DNA of 64,000 bases from Zygaena filipendulae (GCA_907165275.2 OU015666.1:5796001-5860000); one strand, 5' to 3'; counted from the stretch's first letter, positions 53,001 to 64,000 are shown. Numbers and translations are program-made. Notes: generated by a model from the sequence alone, not told the origin.

Positions 53001-56000
53001 TGGAACGTTTCCTCAGGCTTTAAACTACGAGAATGGTAGACTATATCAGTTCGATCACCTTTAATAACGCCATAGTCGTCTTTTCTTTTAAGATCTTCAA
53101 ATACACCCTCAATTTTAAGATTATCTTCTCTACGAGTTAATTTTACTTTTTGACCTTTAACAACACGATATGTGTCTGATGTACGGGTTGTCTCCATTTT
53201 TCCGTCTAACTTCAAGTTATCTTCGTGTTTAACTATTGCCATTCTTTCACCAGTGACCGTTTTATAGTCATTTTTCTGCTTCATGTCTATAAATTCACCC
53301 TCAATTTTTAAATTATCTTCCCGTCTGATGATGTCAACTCTATCTACTCTTTGCTTGCGACGAATATCAACATCTCTTTCAATTGTAATATTATCGACTT
53401 GTTTGAAAGGTTTTCTTTTTTCAGCCGGTTGGGAAGTAACAATTTCAGGTTTGTAAAACTTGCCATCAGGTTTCAAATTATCTTGCGGTTTAACAATAGA
53501 AGCTCTTTCACCTTTAGTAGCACTATAATCATTGCGAATATGTAAATCAATAAATTCTCCTTCCGTTCTTAAATTATCTTCATGTTTTTGAATGGTTACT
53601 TTCTCTGTCTTTTCTATACGCCTATAATCATCCCTTGAGCGATGAACGTCAATTTTACCTTCCATTTTAAGGTGGTCTTCATGTCTCACAACATCAACAC
53701 GATCTCCTCGAGTAGCAGTGTAATCTGTGCGTCTAACCACGTCCATCTTACCTTCCGGCTTCAAATTATCCTGTGGTTTTATCTGCGTTTGGCGCTCTGC
53801 AGGCCTCCATTTGTCATGTTTAGGCTTCTCAAAATCACCTTCTGGTTTCAGGTTGTCCTCAGGCTTTTTAATTACTGGCCTTTCTGCTGGTCGCCATTCA
53901 TCGTGCTTAGGTTTTTCAAATTCACCCTCGGGTCTGAGATTGTCCTGTGGTTTCTTTGGCGTTTGACGTTCTGCTGGTCGCCATTCATCTTGCTTAGGCT
54001 GTTCAAAGTCACCTTCTGGTTTAAGATTGTCCTCTGGCTTTTTAGGTGTTTGCCTTTCTGCAGGTCGCCATTTATCTTGCTTAGGCCTTTCAAATTCACC
54101 TTCTGGTTTCAGATTGTCCTGTGGTTTTTTAGGTGTTTGCCTTTCAGCTGGACGCCATTCATCATGTTTCGGTTGTTGGAAATCACCTTCTGGTTTGAGG
54201 TTGTCTTCCGGCTTTTTAGGCGTTTGTCTTTCAGCTGGTCGCCACTCATCATGTTTAGGCTTTTCAAATTCACCTTCTGGCTTTAGATTATCTTCAGGTT
54301 TCTTGGGTGTTTGCCTTTCTGCAGGTCGCCATTTATCATGCTTGGGTCTTTCAAATTCACCTTCTGGTTTCAGATTGTCCTGTGGTTTTTTAGGTGTTTG
54401 CCTTTCAGCTGGACGCCATTCATCATGTTTCGGTTGTTGGAAATCACCTTCTGGTTTGAGGTTGTCTTCCGGCTTTTTAGGCGTTTGTCTTTCGGCTGGT
54501 CGCCACTCATCATGTTTAGGCTTTTCAAATTCACCTTCTGGCTTTAGATTATCTTCAGGTTTCTTGGGTGTTTGCCTTTCTGCAGGTCGCCATTTATCAT
54601 GCTTGGGTCTTTCAAATTCACCTTCTGGTTTTAAATTATCTTCCGGCTTTTTAGGAGTTTGTTTTTCAGCTGGACGCCATTCATCGTGCTTGGGCCTATC
54701 AAAATCGCCTTCAGGCTTAAGATTATCTTTTGGCTTTCTCACTTCGGGCCTTTCTGCAGGACGCCATTTATCTGGTCTAGGCTGCTCAAATTCGCCTTCT
54801 GGCTTCAGATTATCTTCTGGTTTCTTAGGTGTTTGCCTTTCCGCTGGACGCCATTTATCGTGCTTGGGCCTGTCGAAGTCACCTTCTGGTTTAAGATTGT
54901 CCTGTGGTTTTTTTGGTGTTTGTCTATCAGCTGGGCGCCACTCGTCGTGTTTAGGTTTTTCGAAATCACCTTCAGGCTTAAGATTATCTTGCGGTTTCTT
55001 AGGAGTTTGTCTTTCTGCAGGTCGCCATTCTTCATGTTTAGGTCTATCGAATTCACCTTCTGGTTTAAGATTATCCCGTGGTTTTTTAGGAGTTTGCCTT
55101 TCAGCTGGACGCCATTCATCATGTTTTGGTTGCTGGAAGTCACCTTCTGGCCTAAGATTATCTTCTGGTTTTTTAGGTGTTTGCCTTTCAGCAGGACGCC
55201 ATTCATCGTGCTTTGGTCTATCAAATTCACCTTCCGGTTTTAGATTGTCTTGGGGCTTTTTAGGAGTTTGCCTTTCAGCTGGACGCCATTCATCATGTTT
55301 TGGTTGCTGGAAGTCACCTTCTGGCCTAAGATTATCTTCTGGTTTTTTAGCTGTTTGCCTTTCAGCGGGACGCCATTCATCATGCTTAGGCCTATCAAAT
55401 TCACCCTCTGGCTTCAAATTGTCTCGTGGCTTTTTGGGTGTTTGTCTTTCAGCTGGATGCCATTGATCTTGTTTTGGTTGTTGAAAATCACCTTCTGGTT
55501 TAAGATTATCCTCGGGCTTCTTGGGTGTTTGTCTTTCAGCAGGACGCCATTCATCGTGCTTTGGTCTATCAAATTCGCCTTCCGGTTTTAGATTATCTTG
55601 GGGCTTTTTGGGAGTTTGCCTTTCAGCTGGTCGCCATTCATCATGTTTTGGTTGTTGGAAATCACCTTCTGGTTTAAGATTATCTTCAGGTTTCTTGGGT
55701 GTTTGTCTTTCAGCTGGACGCCATTCATCGTGTTTTGGTCTATCAAATTCACCTTCCGGTTTTAGATTGTCTTGGGGCTTTTTAGGAGTTTGCCTTTCAG
55801 CTGGTCGCCATTCGTCATGTTTTGGTTGTTGGAAGTCACCTTCTGGTTTAAGATTATCTTCAGGTCTCTTAGGTGTTTGTCTTTCAGCAGGACGCCATTT
55901 ATCTTGTTTTGGTCTGTCAAATTCACCTTCCGGTTTTAGATTGTCTTGGGGCTTTTTAGGAGTTTGCCTTTCAGCTGGTCGCCATTCTTCATGTTTCGGT

Positions 56001-58011
56001 TGTTGGAAATCACCTTCGGGTTTAAGATTATCTTCAGGTTTCTTGGGTGTTTGTCTTTCAGCAGGACGCCATTCATCGTGCTTTGGTCTATCAAATTCAC
56101 CTTCCGGTTTTAGATTGTCTTGGGGCTTTTTGGGAGTTTGCCTTTCAGCTGGATGCCATTCATCATGTTTTGGTTGTTGGAAATCACCTTCTGGTTTAAG
56201 ATTATCTTCAGGTTTCTTGGGTGTTTGTCTTTCAGCAGGACGCCATTCATCGTGCTTTGGTCTATCAAATTCACCTTCCGGTTTTAGATTATCTTGGGGC
56301 TTTTTGGGAGTTTGTCTTTCAGCTGGTCGCCATTCTTCATGTTTAGGTTGTTGGAAATCACCTTCTGGTTTAAGATTATCTTCAGGTTTCTTCGGTGTTT
56401 GTCTTTCAGCAGGACGCCATTCATCGTGCTTTGGTCTATCAAATTCACCTTCCGGTTTTAGATTATCTTGGGGCTTTTTAGGAGTTTGCCTTTCAGCTGG
56501 TCGCCATTCGTCATGTTTCGGTTGTTGGAAATCACCTTCTGGCTTTAGATTATCTTCTGGTTTCTTAGGCGTTTGCCTTTCTGCAGGACGCCATTCATCC
56601 TGTTTAGGTCTTTCAAAGTCTCCTTCTGGTCGTAGATTATCCTGGGGCTTTTTAGGAGTTTGTCTTTCAGCTGGTCGCCATTCGTCATGTTTCGGTTGTT
56701 GGAAATCACCTTCTGGCTTTAGATTATCTTCTGGTTTCTTAGGCGTTTGCCTTTCTGCAGGACGCCATTCATCCTGTTTAGGTCTTTCAAAGTCTCCTTC
56801 TGGTCGTAGATTATCCTGTGGTTTTATAGCTGTTTGTTTTTCAGCTGGGCGCCATTCATCGTATTTTGGTTGTTGGAAGTCACCCTCTGGCTTTAAGTTA
56901 TCTTCTGGTTTCTTAGGTGTTTGTCTTTCTGCAGGTCGCCATTCGTCATGTTTAGGTCTATCAAATTCACCTTCTGGTTTAAGATTGTCTTCGGGTTTTT
57001 TTGGTGTCTGTCTTTCAGCTGGACGCCATTTATCATGCTTAGGCCTATCAAAATCGCCTTCTGGTTTTAGATTATCCTGGGGTTTTTTAGGAGTTTGTCT
57101 TTCAGCTGGTCGCCATTCGTCGTGTTTTGGTTGTTGGAAGTCACCTTCTGGTTTAAGATTATCTTCCGGTTTCTTAGGAGTTTGTCTTTCTGCGGGACGC
57201 CATTCATCGTGTTTAGGTCTATCGAATTCTCCTTCTGGTTTTAGATTATCCTGGGGTTTTTTAGGAGTTTGTCTTTCAGCTGGTCGCCATTCGTCATGTT
57301 TAGGTTGTTGAAAATCACCTTCTGGTCTAAGATTATCCTCTGGTTTCTTAGGAGTTTGCCTTTCCGCTGGACGCCATTGATCTTGTTTAGGTCTATCAAA
57401 CTCACCTTCAGGCTTTAGATTGTCTTGGGGTTTTTTAGGTATTTGTCTTTCAGCTGGACGCCACTCATCATGTTTAGGTTGTTGGAAGTCACCTTCTGGT
57501 TTTAGATTATCTTGTGGTTTCTTTTGCTCTCGCCTTTCACTTATCTTGGGTTGATAACTATCTTGAGAAACAGTATGACTGTCAAATATACCTTCCATAT
57601 GCAGATTATCTCTTTGTATGATTTGTTTCCGTCTTATGTCAATATCTTCATACGTCGTGTACTCTTCCTGTGTGGTAGTAACTTTTTGTACATCATCGGT
57701 TGAATAAAACTTGTCGAAGTCTTCTTTGGTCCAAGTGCGACGTCTTGGCGGACGTTCAACGGGTGTTACTTTTTCTGTATAATCTTTTTGATTCGACGTA
57801 ATAAACTCTGTTTCTCCTTCGCATATTAGGTTATCCGTGCGTCGATTAACTATCGTTGTTCTTTCGACGATATCGGTATAATCAATAAATTCCGACTGGT
57901 TCGTGGTATCAGTGGTCATTTCTCCTTCAATTTTGGTCCAAGTATTCCGTCGTACTGGCTTAGGACGTTCTACAGGTTTAATGGTATACTCCGATCGAGA
58001 AGTAGTAGAAT
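50024..58011 (-). CDS. DNLKPEG-repeat gene, 8-kb terminal exon
   Basis: The acceptor is TTATTTTCAG|ATTCTA (completing GAT) and the stop is TAA at 50024-50026. Contents in order: linker with DNLICEG and DNLHMEG modules; 43 regular 29-residue modules (57511 down to 53771); diverged modules with DY...GER spacers (to about 53040); six HPEG/RPEG modules with W(Q/V) centres (about 52850-52390); a Ser/Thr/His-rich region with a duplicated VDGxxVTK..IYQ.TDKRGG block (about 51500-51240); the last module DNLHVGGEIYGHSEARSYG; and the conserved-looking C-terminus. Long open frames on the + strand across the array are shadows of the 87-bp period. Confidence 0.95.
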
Positions 58012-60492
58012 CTGAAAATAAATACCAAGAATTTATAAATGATGATTATATTTTTGTATGTTACAGTAAATAATAAAATCACGACCACGACCTCGCTGTC
58101 AATAACAACTAGGAAGGAAGGAAATAATCAAATATAAGAACATTAAAAAATTGAAGTTAAAAAGGGTGGCTTTATTGCTTAAAAGACATACAGGAGTGAA
58201 ACTAGCGCCACCTGCTATGGCTGCTATAAAATTCATATTATCTAAGATAGTTCTTTTAAAAAGATCAATAATAATAGAATATGTTAAATAGGATATTGGC
58301 GCTAGTTTAACCCGTTTGCATATAAAATAAATCTTATAAAATTTTAAATGAGAATGGTAAGAAGTTCATAAAATCTTAATATTTTTAAGTTACAAATAAG
58401 TTTAAAATATACTTTCTAGAGTTTTAATTCAATTCAATTCAATATACTTCATTGCACCAAAGGATTTTCACAATATTAAATATAATATAAATTAATTTCA
58501 GGCAAATAGGCGGCCTTATTGCTAACAGCAATACTGCCACCAGTTTTAATGCCGCCATTTGTTGTGTGTCTGTCGTTTTTTTTTTTATTTGCCTAATGTT
58601 TAGGGTTTCTTTTGGGGAAATAAAGTGTGTTTAGGTAGATAAACTTAAATAATATTACCTGTGAATTCTCCTTCAGTGATGATATTGTCCGTAGGTTTTT
58701 TCTGTTTGGGCCTCTCCGCTGGCTGCCACTCGTCTTTTTGAGGAGTAGTAAACTCTCCTTCAGGTTTTAGATTGTCTTCAGGACGTCGAACTGGTTCTCT
58801 TTCCCCTGGCTGCCACTTTTCAGGCTTTCGTCTTTCGAATTCGCCTTCTGGCCATAAATTATCTCGTGGTTTCTTTTGTGTTGGACGTTCCGCTGGTCGC
58901 CATGTTTCTTTTTCAGGAGTTTCAAATTCACCTTCCGGTTTTAAATTATCCTGTGGTTTTTTCTGTATTGGGCGTTCAGCTGGCTGCCATTCTTTTGGTT
59001 GACTTCTTTCAAATTCTCCTTCAGGTCTTAAGTTATCTTCTGGTCTCTTAGGTTTCTGTCTTTCAGCTGGACGCCAAGGTTCTTTGTCTGGAGTAGTGAA
59101 ATCTCCTTCTGGTCTCAAATTGTCCTCAGGGCGGCGCACCGGTGCTCTGTCTCCAGGTTGCCATTCTTCTGGTCTGCGTTTCTCAAAATCTCCTTCTGGT
59201 TTTAGATTATCTTCTGGTTTACGAGCGGGAGCTCTATCACCGGGACGCCATTCCTCGGGACGACGTTTTTCGAAATCACCTTCAGGTCTCAAGTTATCTT
59301 CTGGTTTTTTAGGTATTTGCCTTTCAGCAGGACGCCATTCTTCAGGTTGGTACCTTTCAAATTCACCCTCCGGTTTTAAATTGTCCTCAGGCTTTTTTGG
59401 TTTTTGTCTTTCTGCTGGTCTCCAGCTTTCTTTTTCAGGCGTAGCGAATTCTCCCTCAGGTCTCAAATTATCGTCCGGTTTACGTATCGGTGCGCGATCT
59501 CCAGGACGCCACTCATCCGGTTTTCTCCTTTCAAAATCACCTTCGGGCCTAAGGTTATCTTCTGGTTTCTTCACGGGTGCCCTTTCGCCAGGTCTCCACT
59601 CTTCCGGACGCCTCTTCTCAAAGTCACCTTCAGGCTTGAGATTATCTTCGGGTTTTGTAGCCTTGGGTCTCTCAGCGGGTTGCCATTTCGGGCGTTCAGG
59701 CTCTTGGAAATCGCCCTCGAGTCGGAGGTTGTCTTTGTGGTGTACAGTTGTTGTGCGACTGACATGCTTTTCATCGTAGTCTTGTTTGTAAGCGGACACC
59801 ACGCTAGTCGTGTGCTCCACATCGAACAATGGCTCCGGGACATCGTTGTGTGGGCAACGGTGATGCCTAGAACAAGAAACACGAAACGTGAACTGCTGAT
59901 ATAATAGTCGGCTAGGTATATAGTAACATTTCAGAGATGATTAGGATTGAGGGGAATGTAACCTCTTGACGCGGTAGGGATGAAGTGATACGTGGAATGT
60001 TCGCGGAGTCGGCAGCGGCGGCAGCGTTAGCGACTTGGCCATTGCATGCTTTCATAAGCCATGTCGCAACTGACTTTACACTACTGTCACGCTTTTTCAC
60101 TTCACATCCATTTTTACAAACATTAATTCCCTGTATGTCATCCAAAAATGTGTCGCACGCATTATGCTCATAACTTATATGTATAAGGTAGATATAATTC
60201 ATTAACACCAACCACGTACCACTCAAGATATCACGATTTCCTTTTACCCACCCGTCTAGTCATCAAAGGAGATAAGTTACACTATTCAAAAAAAAAATTA
60301 CTGAAATATTATTTCAGGTAGATAAGTAATTATTTTTTTGTGAATAACTTGATCAATGTTCCAGTTAAGTCTATTAGTTAGAACATAAAACAGTAATTTA
60401 TGTTTAATATTTTGATAACAATCGCCTAGGAAATTAGAATACATCAAGTTGCTATAGTCGCGGCGGCATCGCGCTTCGAACTGCCGTACCAT
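50024..60492 (-). CDS. Giant DNLKPEG-repeat protein, whole gene model
   Basis: Three exons in phase: 60492-60443 (candidate start), 59866-58659 and 58011-50024; 9,246 nt, 3,081 residues. The protein is built on a 29-residue module with consensus DNLKPEGDFxxPKHDEW plus RPAERQTPKKPx. There are about 12 diverged copies in the middle exon, 43 regular copies and then about 13 diverged ones in the last exon. After these come a Ser/Thr/His-rich region and a distinct C-terminus (NFVLGDGSTSYKREF, HTRDSREHKFY). There is no signal peptide or membrane segment; it is highly charged and probably extended. Diverged modules of the form DY(4)GER(6)DNLxxEGxF recall microtubule-associated MAP6/SAXO Mn modules. 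That is a tentative resemblance, not an assignment. A structural, filament-like cytoskeletal role is my inference. Confidence 0.82.
53771..57511 (-). repeat. 87-bp coding tandem array, 43 units
   Basis: Each unit encodes 29 residues, starting DNL(K/R)PEG(D/E)F. All 43 are in register and the total length is exactly 43 x 87 bp. Two unit types, QQPKHDEW...KKPQ and DRPKHDEW...KKPE, alternate through most of it. Near the 3' side a three-unit pattern repeats. Identity between units is high at the DNA level. Confidence 0.95.
58012..58658 (-). other. Intron of the DNLKPEG-repeat gene
   Basis: 647 bp, GTAATA...TTTCAG on the - strand, AT-rich. It holds no coding sequence. It contains two imperfect repeats of a GGCGCTAG/TGGCGGCA-type poly-pyrimidine block, but nothing I can name. 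Confidence 0.8.
58659..59866 (-). CDS. DNLKPEG-repeat gene, middle exon (12 diverged modules)
   Basis: On the - strand the acceptor is TTCTTGTTCTAG|GCATCA and the donor TTCACAG|GTAATA, leaving one base. It begins HHRCPHNDVPEPLFDVEHTT and enters the modules at DNLRLEGDFQEPERPKW. There are 12 modules of 29 residues with variable centres (EKRRPEEWRPGDRAP, ATPEKESWRPAERQ), ending at DNIITEGEFTG. Copies are much more diverged than in the last exon, so this is the older part of the array. Confidence 0.88.
60443..60492 (-). CDS. Candidate first coding exon of the DNLKPEG-repeat gene
   Basis: ATG then 16 codons, MVRQFEARCRRDYSNL, and two bases AT before donor AT|GTATTC. Joining to the next exon (starting G) gives ATG, exactly the phase required, and reads on into HHRCPHNDVPEP. 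It is CpG/GC-rich relative to its surroundings, as coding exons are here. The donor is weak and no transcript evidence exists. Confidence 0.45.
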
Positions 60493-61999
60493 ATTATAGT
60501 TTCACAGAAATCTATGTAGGTACCACCATTCCACAAACCACCCGTATATTAGAGGTGAACAACCCATCTCTATAAAATACTAGGCACACACATGCTTACT
60601 AACACTTATTGCTGCGTCCATACCAAACAAACTCACTACCCATATCAATGATGCTTGTTATACTGATATCATTGAAATATTGTTTTTTGGTAAAAATCCT
60701 CCGTAGAAAAAACCGTCATATTAGTCATAATAAAAAGTTAAGTTAAAGGTTAGTAACCCACCGCCGCTACAGTCGGAATGCAGTTGATTAGGTAATTGTT
60801 GCAGTCAGCAATTAATCTAAAACGTCCTGAAAGCGCCAGGTAACGACCGGGTGACCTACTCCCGTTGTCATAACAACCACTGTCATGTAAATATTTCATG
60901 AAACGGAAGGCACAACATTGCCGAAGCTAGCACATTTTGAGGCTAGTATGTAATAACGAATCTAGTAAAGATAACTGCAAACTGAAGGTTTGCTTCTCGT
61001 TTAAAGCCTTACGTTTAAAGATAAATGATAACTATACTAGATACATAAACTAGATATTTCGACGGCTTCAGGGAATAAACCGGTTAAAATTAAAGTATTT
61101 AGTACGTAGTATATATTATTACTCTGAGACATTACCAACTTATGATTTTAGAAAAAAAATCTTTCGTAATTTCGATAGGAAAATTCTAAAAAAAAATTAT
61201 AAAGTGTATTCCAAGCTCTCTAGATACCGAATCTAGAATAACATAAAGAACTCCGTAATAGCCGTTCATTCCCTGGGGGCGTCGATTTATAAATCGCAAA
61301 TCTAATATATAAAATTCTCGTGTCACGGTGTTTGTGGTCGCACTTCTCCGAAACGGTTCGACTGCGAATTTAATGTTTTGTTTTGTATATTTGGTGGGTA
61401 TGAGAATAGGTCATAAAGTATTTTTCACACGCCTTCGGCCTAACCTCCCCCACCCCCTATTTTTAGTCGCAAATTTAGTATTTTTGTATGAACAAATATC
61501 CAAATAATTTAGCCGTCGTTCACTGACGTGAAGTCTTTGATAAATAATCATAAATAATACATAGATACGTGGGTATAGGTAGGTATGTATTATAATTATT
61601 GCAGAACAAAGTTTGCCAGATCAGCTAAGTGCCTACCTATCTAGTATCTACCTATTTTATAAAATACTTCTCTTCAACTTTCTCGCAAATATCAACATAA
61701 TTAGGTATTATATTCTCTGGATAGATATTTTACAAAAAATAGTAAGTTTTAAATGGTTAGTTTGGATTTTGTTTAAGTCATCGTTGAATCAGATGCAAAT
61801 TGCAATACAATGAATGTTGTAGGCGCCCGCGTCGGGGCCGCATTAACATTATGAAGCTGTCCCGATATAGAAATGATCCGAGCGTCGCATGATGCATCGC
61901 GAACTCATCGACCCCCTTTCGTAAGCTGTTTAAAGTGCTCAATCTTACAATTTATAAAAGCAAGGAGAACAACATTTTAAATTGCATTCTTATGTCATA

Positions 62000-62130
62000 T
62001 ATAAGCTGTCCCCATGGTTTCACCTTCGTTAATTAAGGAGTTGCCGCAAAAATTTCGGAATAAAAGTACCCTATCTCACTCAAGAACACTGTACATATAA
62101 CTTCCTATAAGTGGAAGATTTTTGGCTGCA
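62000..62130 (-). mobile_element. Lep1-like Helitron fragment
   Basis: AGCTGTCCCCATGGTTTCAC, AATTTCGGAATAAAAGTACC and CTATCTCACTCAAGAACACT match the internal order of the Helitron family. Neither terminus is intact. Confidence 0.5.
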
Positions 62131-62241
62131 GGCATCTGTGTAAGAGCTGTTCAAAAGTCAAGCTTGATAACTCTATAAAGTGGTTTATAGAGTGCACTTT
62201 CCTTTCATCTTTAAATTCGGCACAAACAGACCAACAGACGA

Positions 62242-62427
62242 CAGGCGCGGTCGCAGTCTGAAATTTTGGGAGGGGGGGGGGTCACTAATAATATAATATG
62301 TCGAGTAAATTAGACTATATTACACAATACACAATTTTATTGCACACATTATGAAAAAAATGGATTTTGGGGGGGTCATGTCCCCCGTGACCCCCCCCCC
62401 CCCCCCCCCCCCTTCGGACCGCGCCTG
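62242..62427. mobile_element. Small TIR element with poly-G/poly-C ends
   Basis: The ends CAGGCGCGGTC and GACCGCGCCTG are inverted over 11 bp. Just inside are GGGAGGGGGGGGGGTCAC and a C tract of more than 20 bases, which also pair. 186 bp, non-coding. The C-run length may be a sequencing uncertainty. Confidence 0.7.
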
Positions 62428-62717
62428 AGACAGATTGCCGTGATTAAATTACAAAGATTTTGTTTTTGCCCTACAAAGTAAATATAAACCAGCTGAGACG
62501 CAGGAGTCGAGAGTAATTAAATGTCCTAATTTGTGCATCAACACGATTAGGTCAATCAATAGTCGCGAAGTACCTATAGGTACGATGTATTCCCACTCGC
62601 CCTACTGCAGTGGGACGAAAGAAAAAATATTGATAACTGAGGCAAGATCGCTTTAAAAATATACTTATCTCTTTTGTTTTTGTGTCGCCAGGGGAACGAA
62701 AGGGAATTTATTAATTA

Positions 62718-63080
62718 AAGCATGGTTTAGACGAAGCCAGTTACGCTGGCGCCAGTCCCCAGACAAGCCTGCGCTGGCCTGGCCCGTGTCGTTTAGATGA
62801 GGCCAATGGATTTATTTCACTCCTGGATTATTCTTGTGGTGTGAGCACGTTTTACTCTACGGATAAGCGCCAGCAACTGGCGCGATGCGTCTCTATACAC
62901 GCGTCCTCACGCTGGCGCGGGTTGCGGGTGGAGGTCACTGGCTTGAAAAATAGACCGGAACTCTATTCCCACCAGTGCTGGCAGCCAGTACTGGCTTGTC
63001 TTGAAAAACTTTTTATACGAGGCCAATAACAAACCAGCGCTGGACTGGCAGCCAACACTGGCTTCGTCTAAACCTTGCTT
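62718..63080. mobile_element. MITE with 24-bp TIRs and internal CTGGCGCCAG-like repeats
   Basis: The left AAGCATGGTTTAGACGAAGC is the inverse of the right GCTTCGTCTAAACCTTGCTT, with one mismatch over 24 bp. It is flanked by TTAA-rich sequence. The 363-bp interior contains many GCCAGC/GCTGGC/CTGGCGC words in both orientations. A 62-codon open frame inside is incidental. Confidence 0.8.
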
Positions 63081-64000
63081 AATTTTTGATATTCCTGTTC
63101 GTTGGCATAACCTTGAAGGTGGAGTGGGACCAACGGGATTACACCAGAATTATCTACATTAAAGCCGCGATTCGTACTAACCTTATTGAAGACACCATCA
63201 ACATATTATGGAATTATTTTCGCTGTCACTTAGCATCAATTAGGCATTCACCCAATTAAATATACGTACCTACTTATTTAAATCTTTCTATGTAACAACA
63301 ATTATTATTATGAACTCAATTTAGACATGCTTGTTACGCTACCATGAAACTTATATTGCGTCATGAAATTATCCTAAACAGTAGTTGGGACATGGGGAAC
63401 TGAAAAGATACTGAATAAGCTTAACTATAATATAATTACATAGCAGATACCGTAAAGCGTTGCAGGCGGTAATCAATTACGAACGCTAATTTCATGATTA
63501 CATAAAACCGCCCGCTTCGTTACGGTAGGTGTTAATCTTGATACCCGGATTACCCAGTCATTGATACGTCACAGTTCCTTTTCCAATAAATATACCTTCA
63601 TATTATAATTTAATATCTACTGTGTTAGTCTCTTTGCCTGGCGTAATGCCATTTCATTTTAAATCTTCGCGGCACTATTCGCTACACGCGTCGGTTCTGG
63701 ATTTTCAAGTTATTTACTTGAATTTCATACGGACTTTCTTCAGTACAGTCTCTAGTTCTCATATAATGGCTATCTGAGTTTTAGCCAATAAGTCACCTAC
63801 AGTAACGATTTGATCAAAAGTCCAAATTATAAAGAAACTAAGAGAATTTACACCCAGAGCGATATTTTCAAAAAAGTAACGCGTGATGAAAACCGTGTAT
63901 CGAAAATGCCAAAACAAAATTAAAATAAAAAATATAGGTAATAACTGGGTCATTTACTAACTTAAATAAAAAATATATAAAAAGAGCTTAATTAATCTTT

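Larger units (their letters stand above)
60493..64000. other. Right-end non-coding, repeat-bearing region
   Basis: Presumed upstream flank of the DNLKPEG-repeat gene. I see a dispersed repeat at about 61300-61500 (AAAATTCTCGTGTCACGGTG, CCTTCGGCCTAACCTCCCCC), a Helitron fragment, a poly-C element and a TIR MITE. No exon, RNA gene or promoter could be supported. Confidence 0.6.

Noticed and set aside
54027..57311. Long + strand open frames (479 and 596 codons) reading SGFLGVCLSAGRH-type repeats
   Set aside because: They lie opposite the 87-bp coding array. Because 87 is divisible by three and units are near-identical, one stop-free antisense phase stays open throughout. No splice or start context and no independent protein character.
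59084..59904. + strand open frames opposite the middle repeat exon
   Set aside because: Same shadow effect of 29-codon periodicity as in the large array.
50000..60000. CRISPR-like appearance of the regular repeat array
   Set aside because: Units are contiguous, coding, in frame and without unique spacers; the host is an insect.
62388..62412. The long C tract as a functional G-quadruplex
   Set aside because: It is part of a small TIR element with a matching G tract, and homopolymer length is unreliable in sequencing; no evidence of function.

Overview
The window is insect nuclear DNA, almost certainly from a moth or butterfly. It is AT-rich with very long introns. It carries many short non-autonomous Helitrons of the lepidopteran Lep1 type (5' TCCTACTAATATT, 3' hairpin plus CTAG), tRNA-derived SINE fragments and TIR-type MITEs. 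All three host genes are split by introns, so I built the gene models from splice sites, reading phase and protein similarity, not from single open frames.

Layout. (1) About 1-5,480: repeat-dense DNA with no supported gene. (2) 5,554-37,320, + strand: a complete CREB-regulated transcription coactivator gene (CRTC/TORC) with 13-14 coding exons over 32 kb. Every exon junction keeps phase, and the full model is 1,839 nt (612 aa plus stop). It has the N-terminal CREB-binding domain, the SIK-site exon ([11 protein letters not shown]) and the acidic C-terminus ending in FRLDRL. Two neighbouring exons are tandem duplicates. (3) 18,958-24,811, - strand: an intact-looking Ty3/gypsy LTR retrotransposon in the intron after CRTC exon 6. 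It has 419-bp LTRs that read as identical, a 4-bp target duplication, gag, and pol in the -1 frame behind a GGGAAAC slippery site. (4) 37,321-46,001: CRTC 3' flank and AT-rich, repeat-bearing intergenic DNA. (5) 46,002-48,390, + strand: the 3' three exons of an unrecognised, acidic, Asn-rich, disordered protein with many dibasic sites. Its first exon was not found. (6) 50,024 to about 60,492, - strand: a gene for a giant repeat protein (about 3,081 aa in the model) with roughly 60 copies of a 29-residue DNLKPEG module, including an 8-kb exon. (7) 60,493-64,000: repeats and non-coding DNA.

Relationships. CRTC stands alone and hosts an antisense retroelement. The acidic-protein gene and the giant repeat gene are convergent, with 1.6 kb between their stop codons; a foldback MITE and candidate poly(A) signals for both lie there. 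I see no operon-like or defence-type system. The most notable items are the duplicated CRTC exon pair, the higher-order (dimer and trimer) organisation of the 29-residue array, and the young retrotransposon with heat-shock-element-like motifs, a GC-box minisatellite leader and a frameshift signal. Positions come from manual reading. Splice sites are predictions and no transcript data were available.
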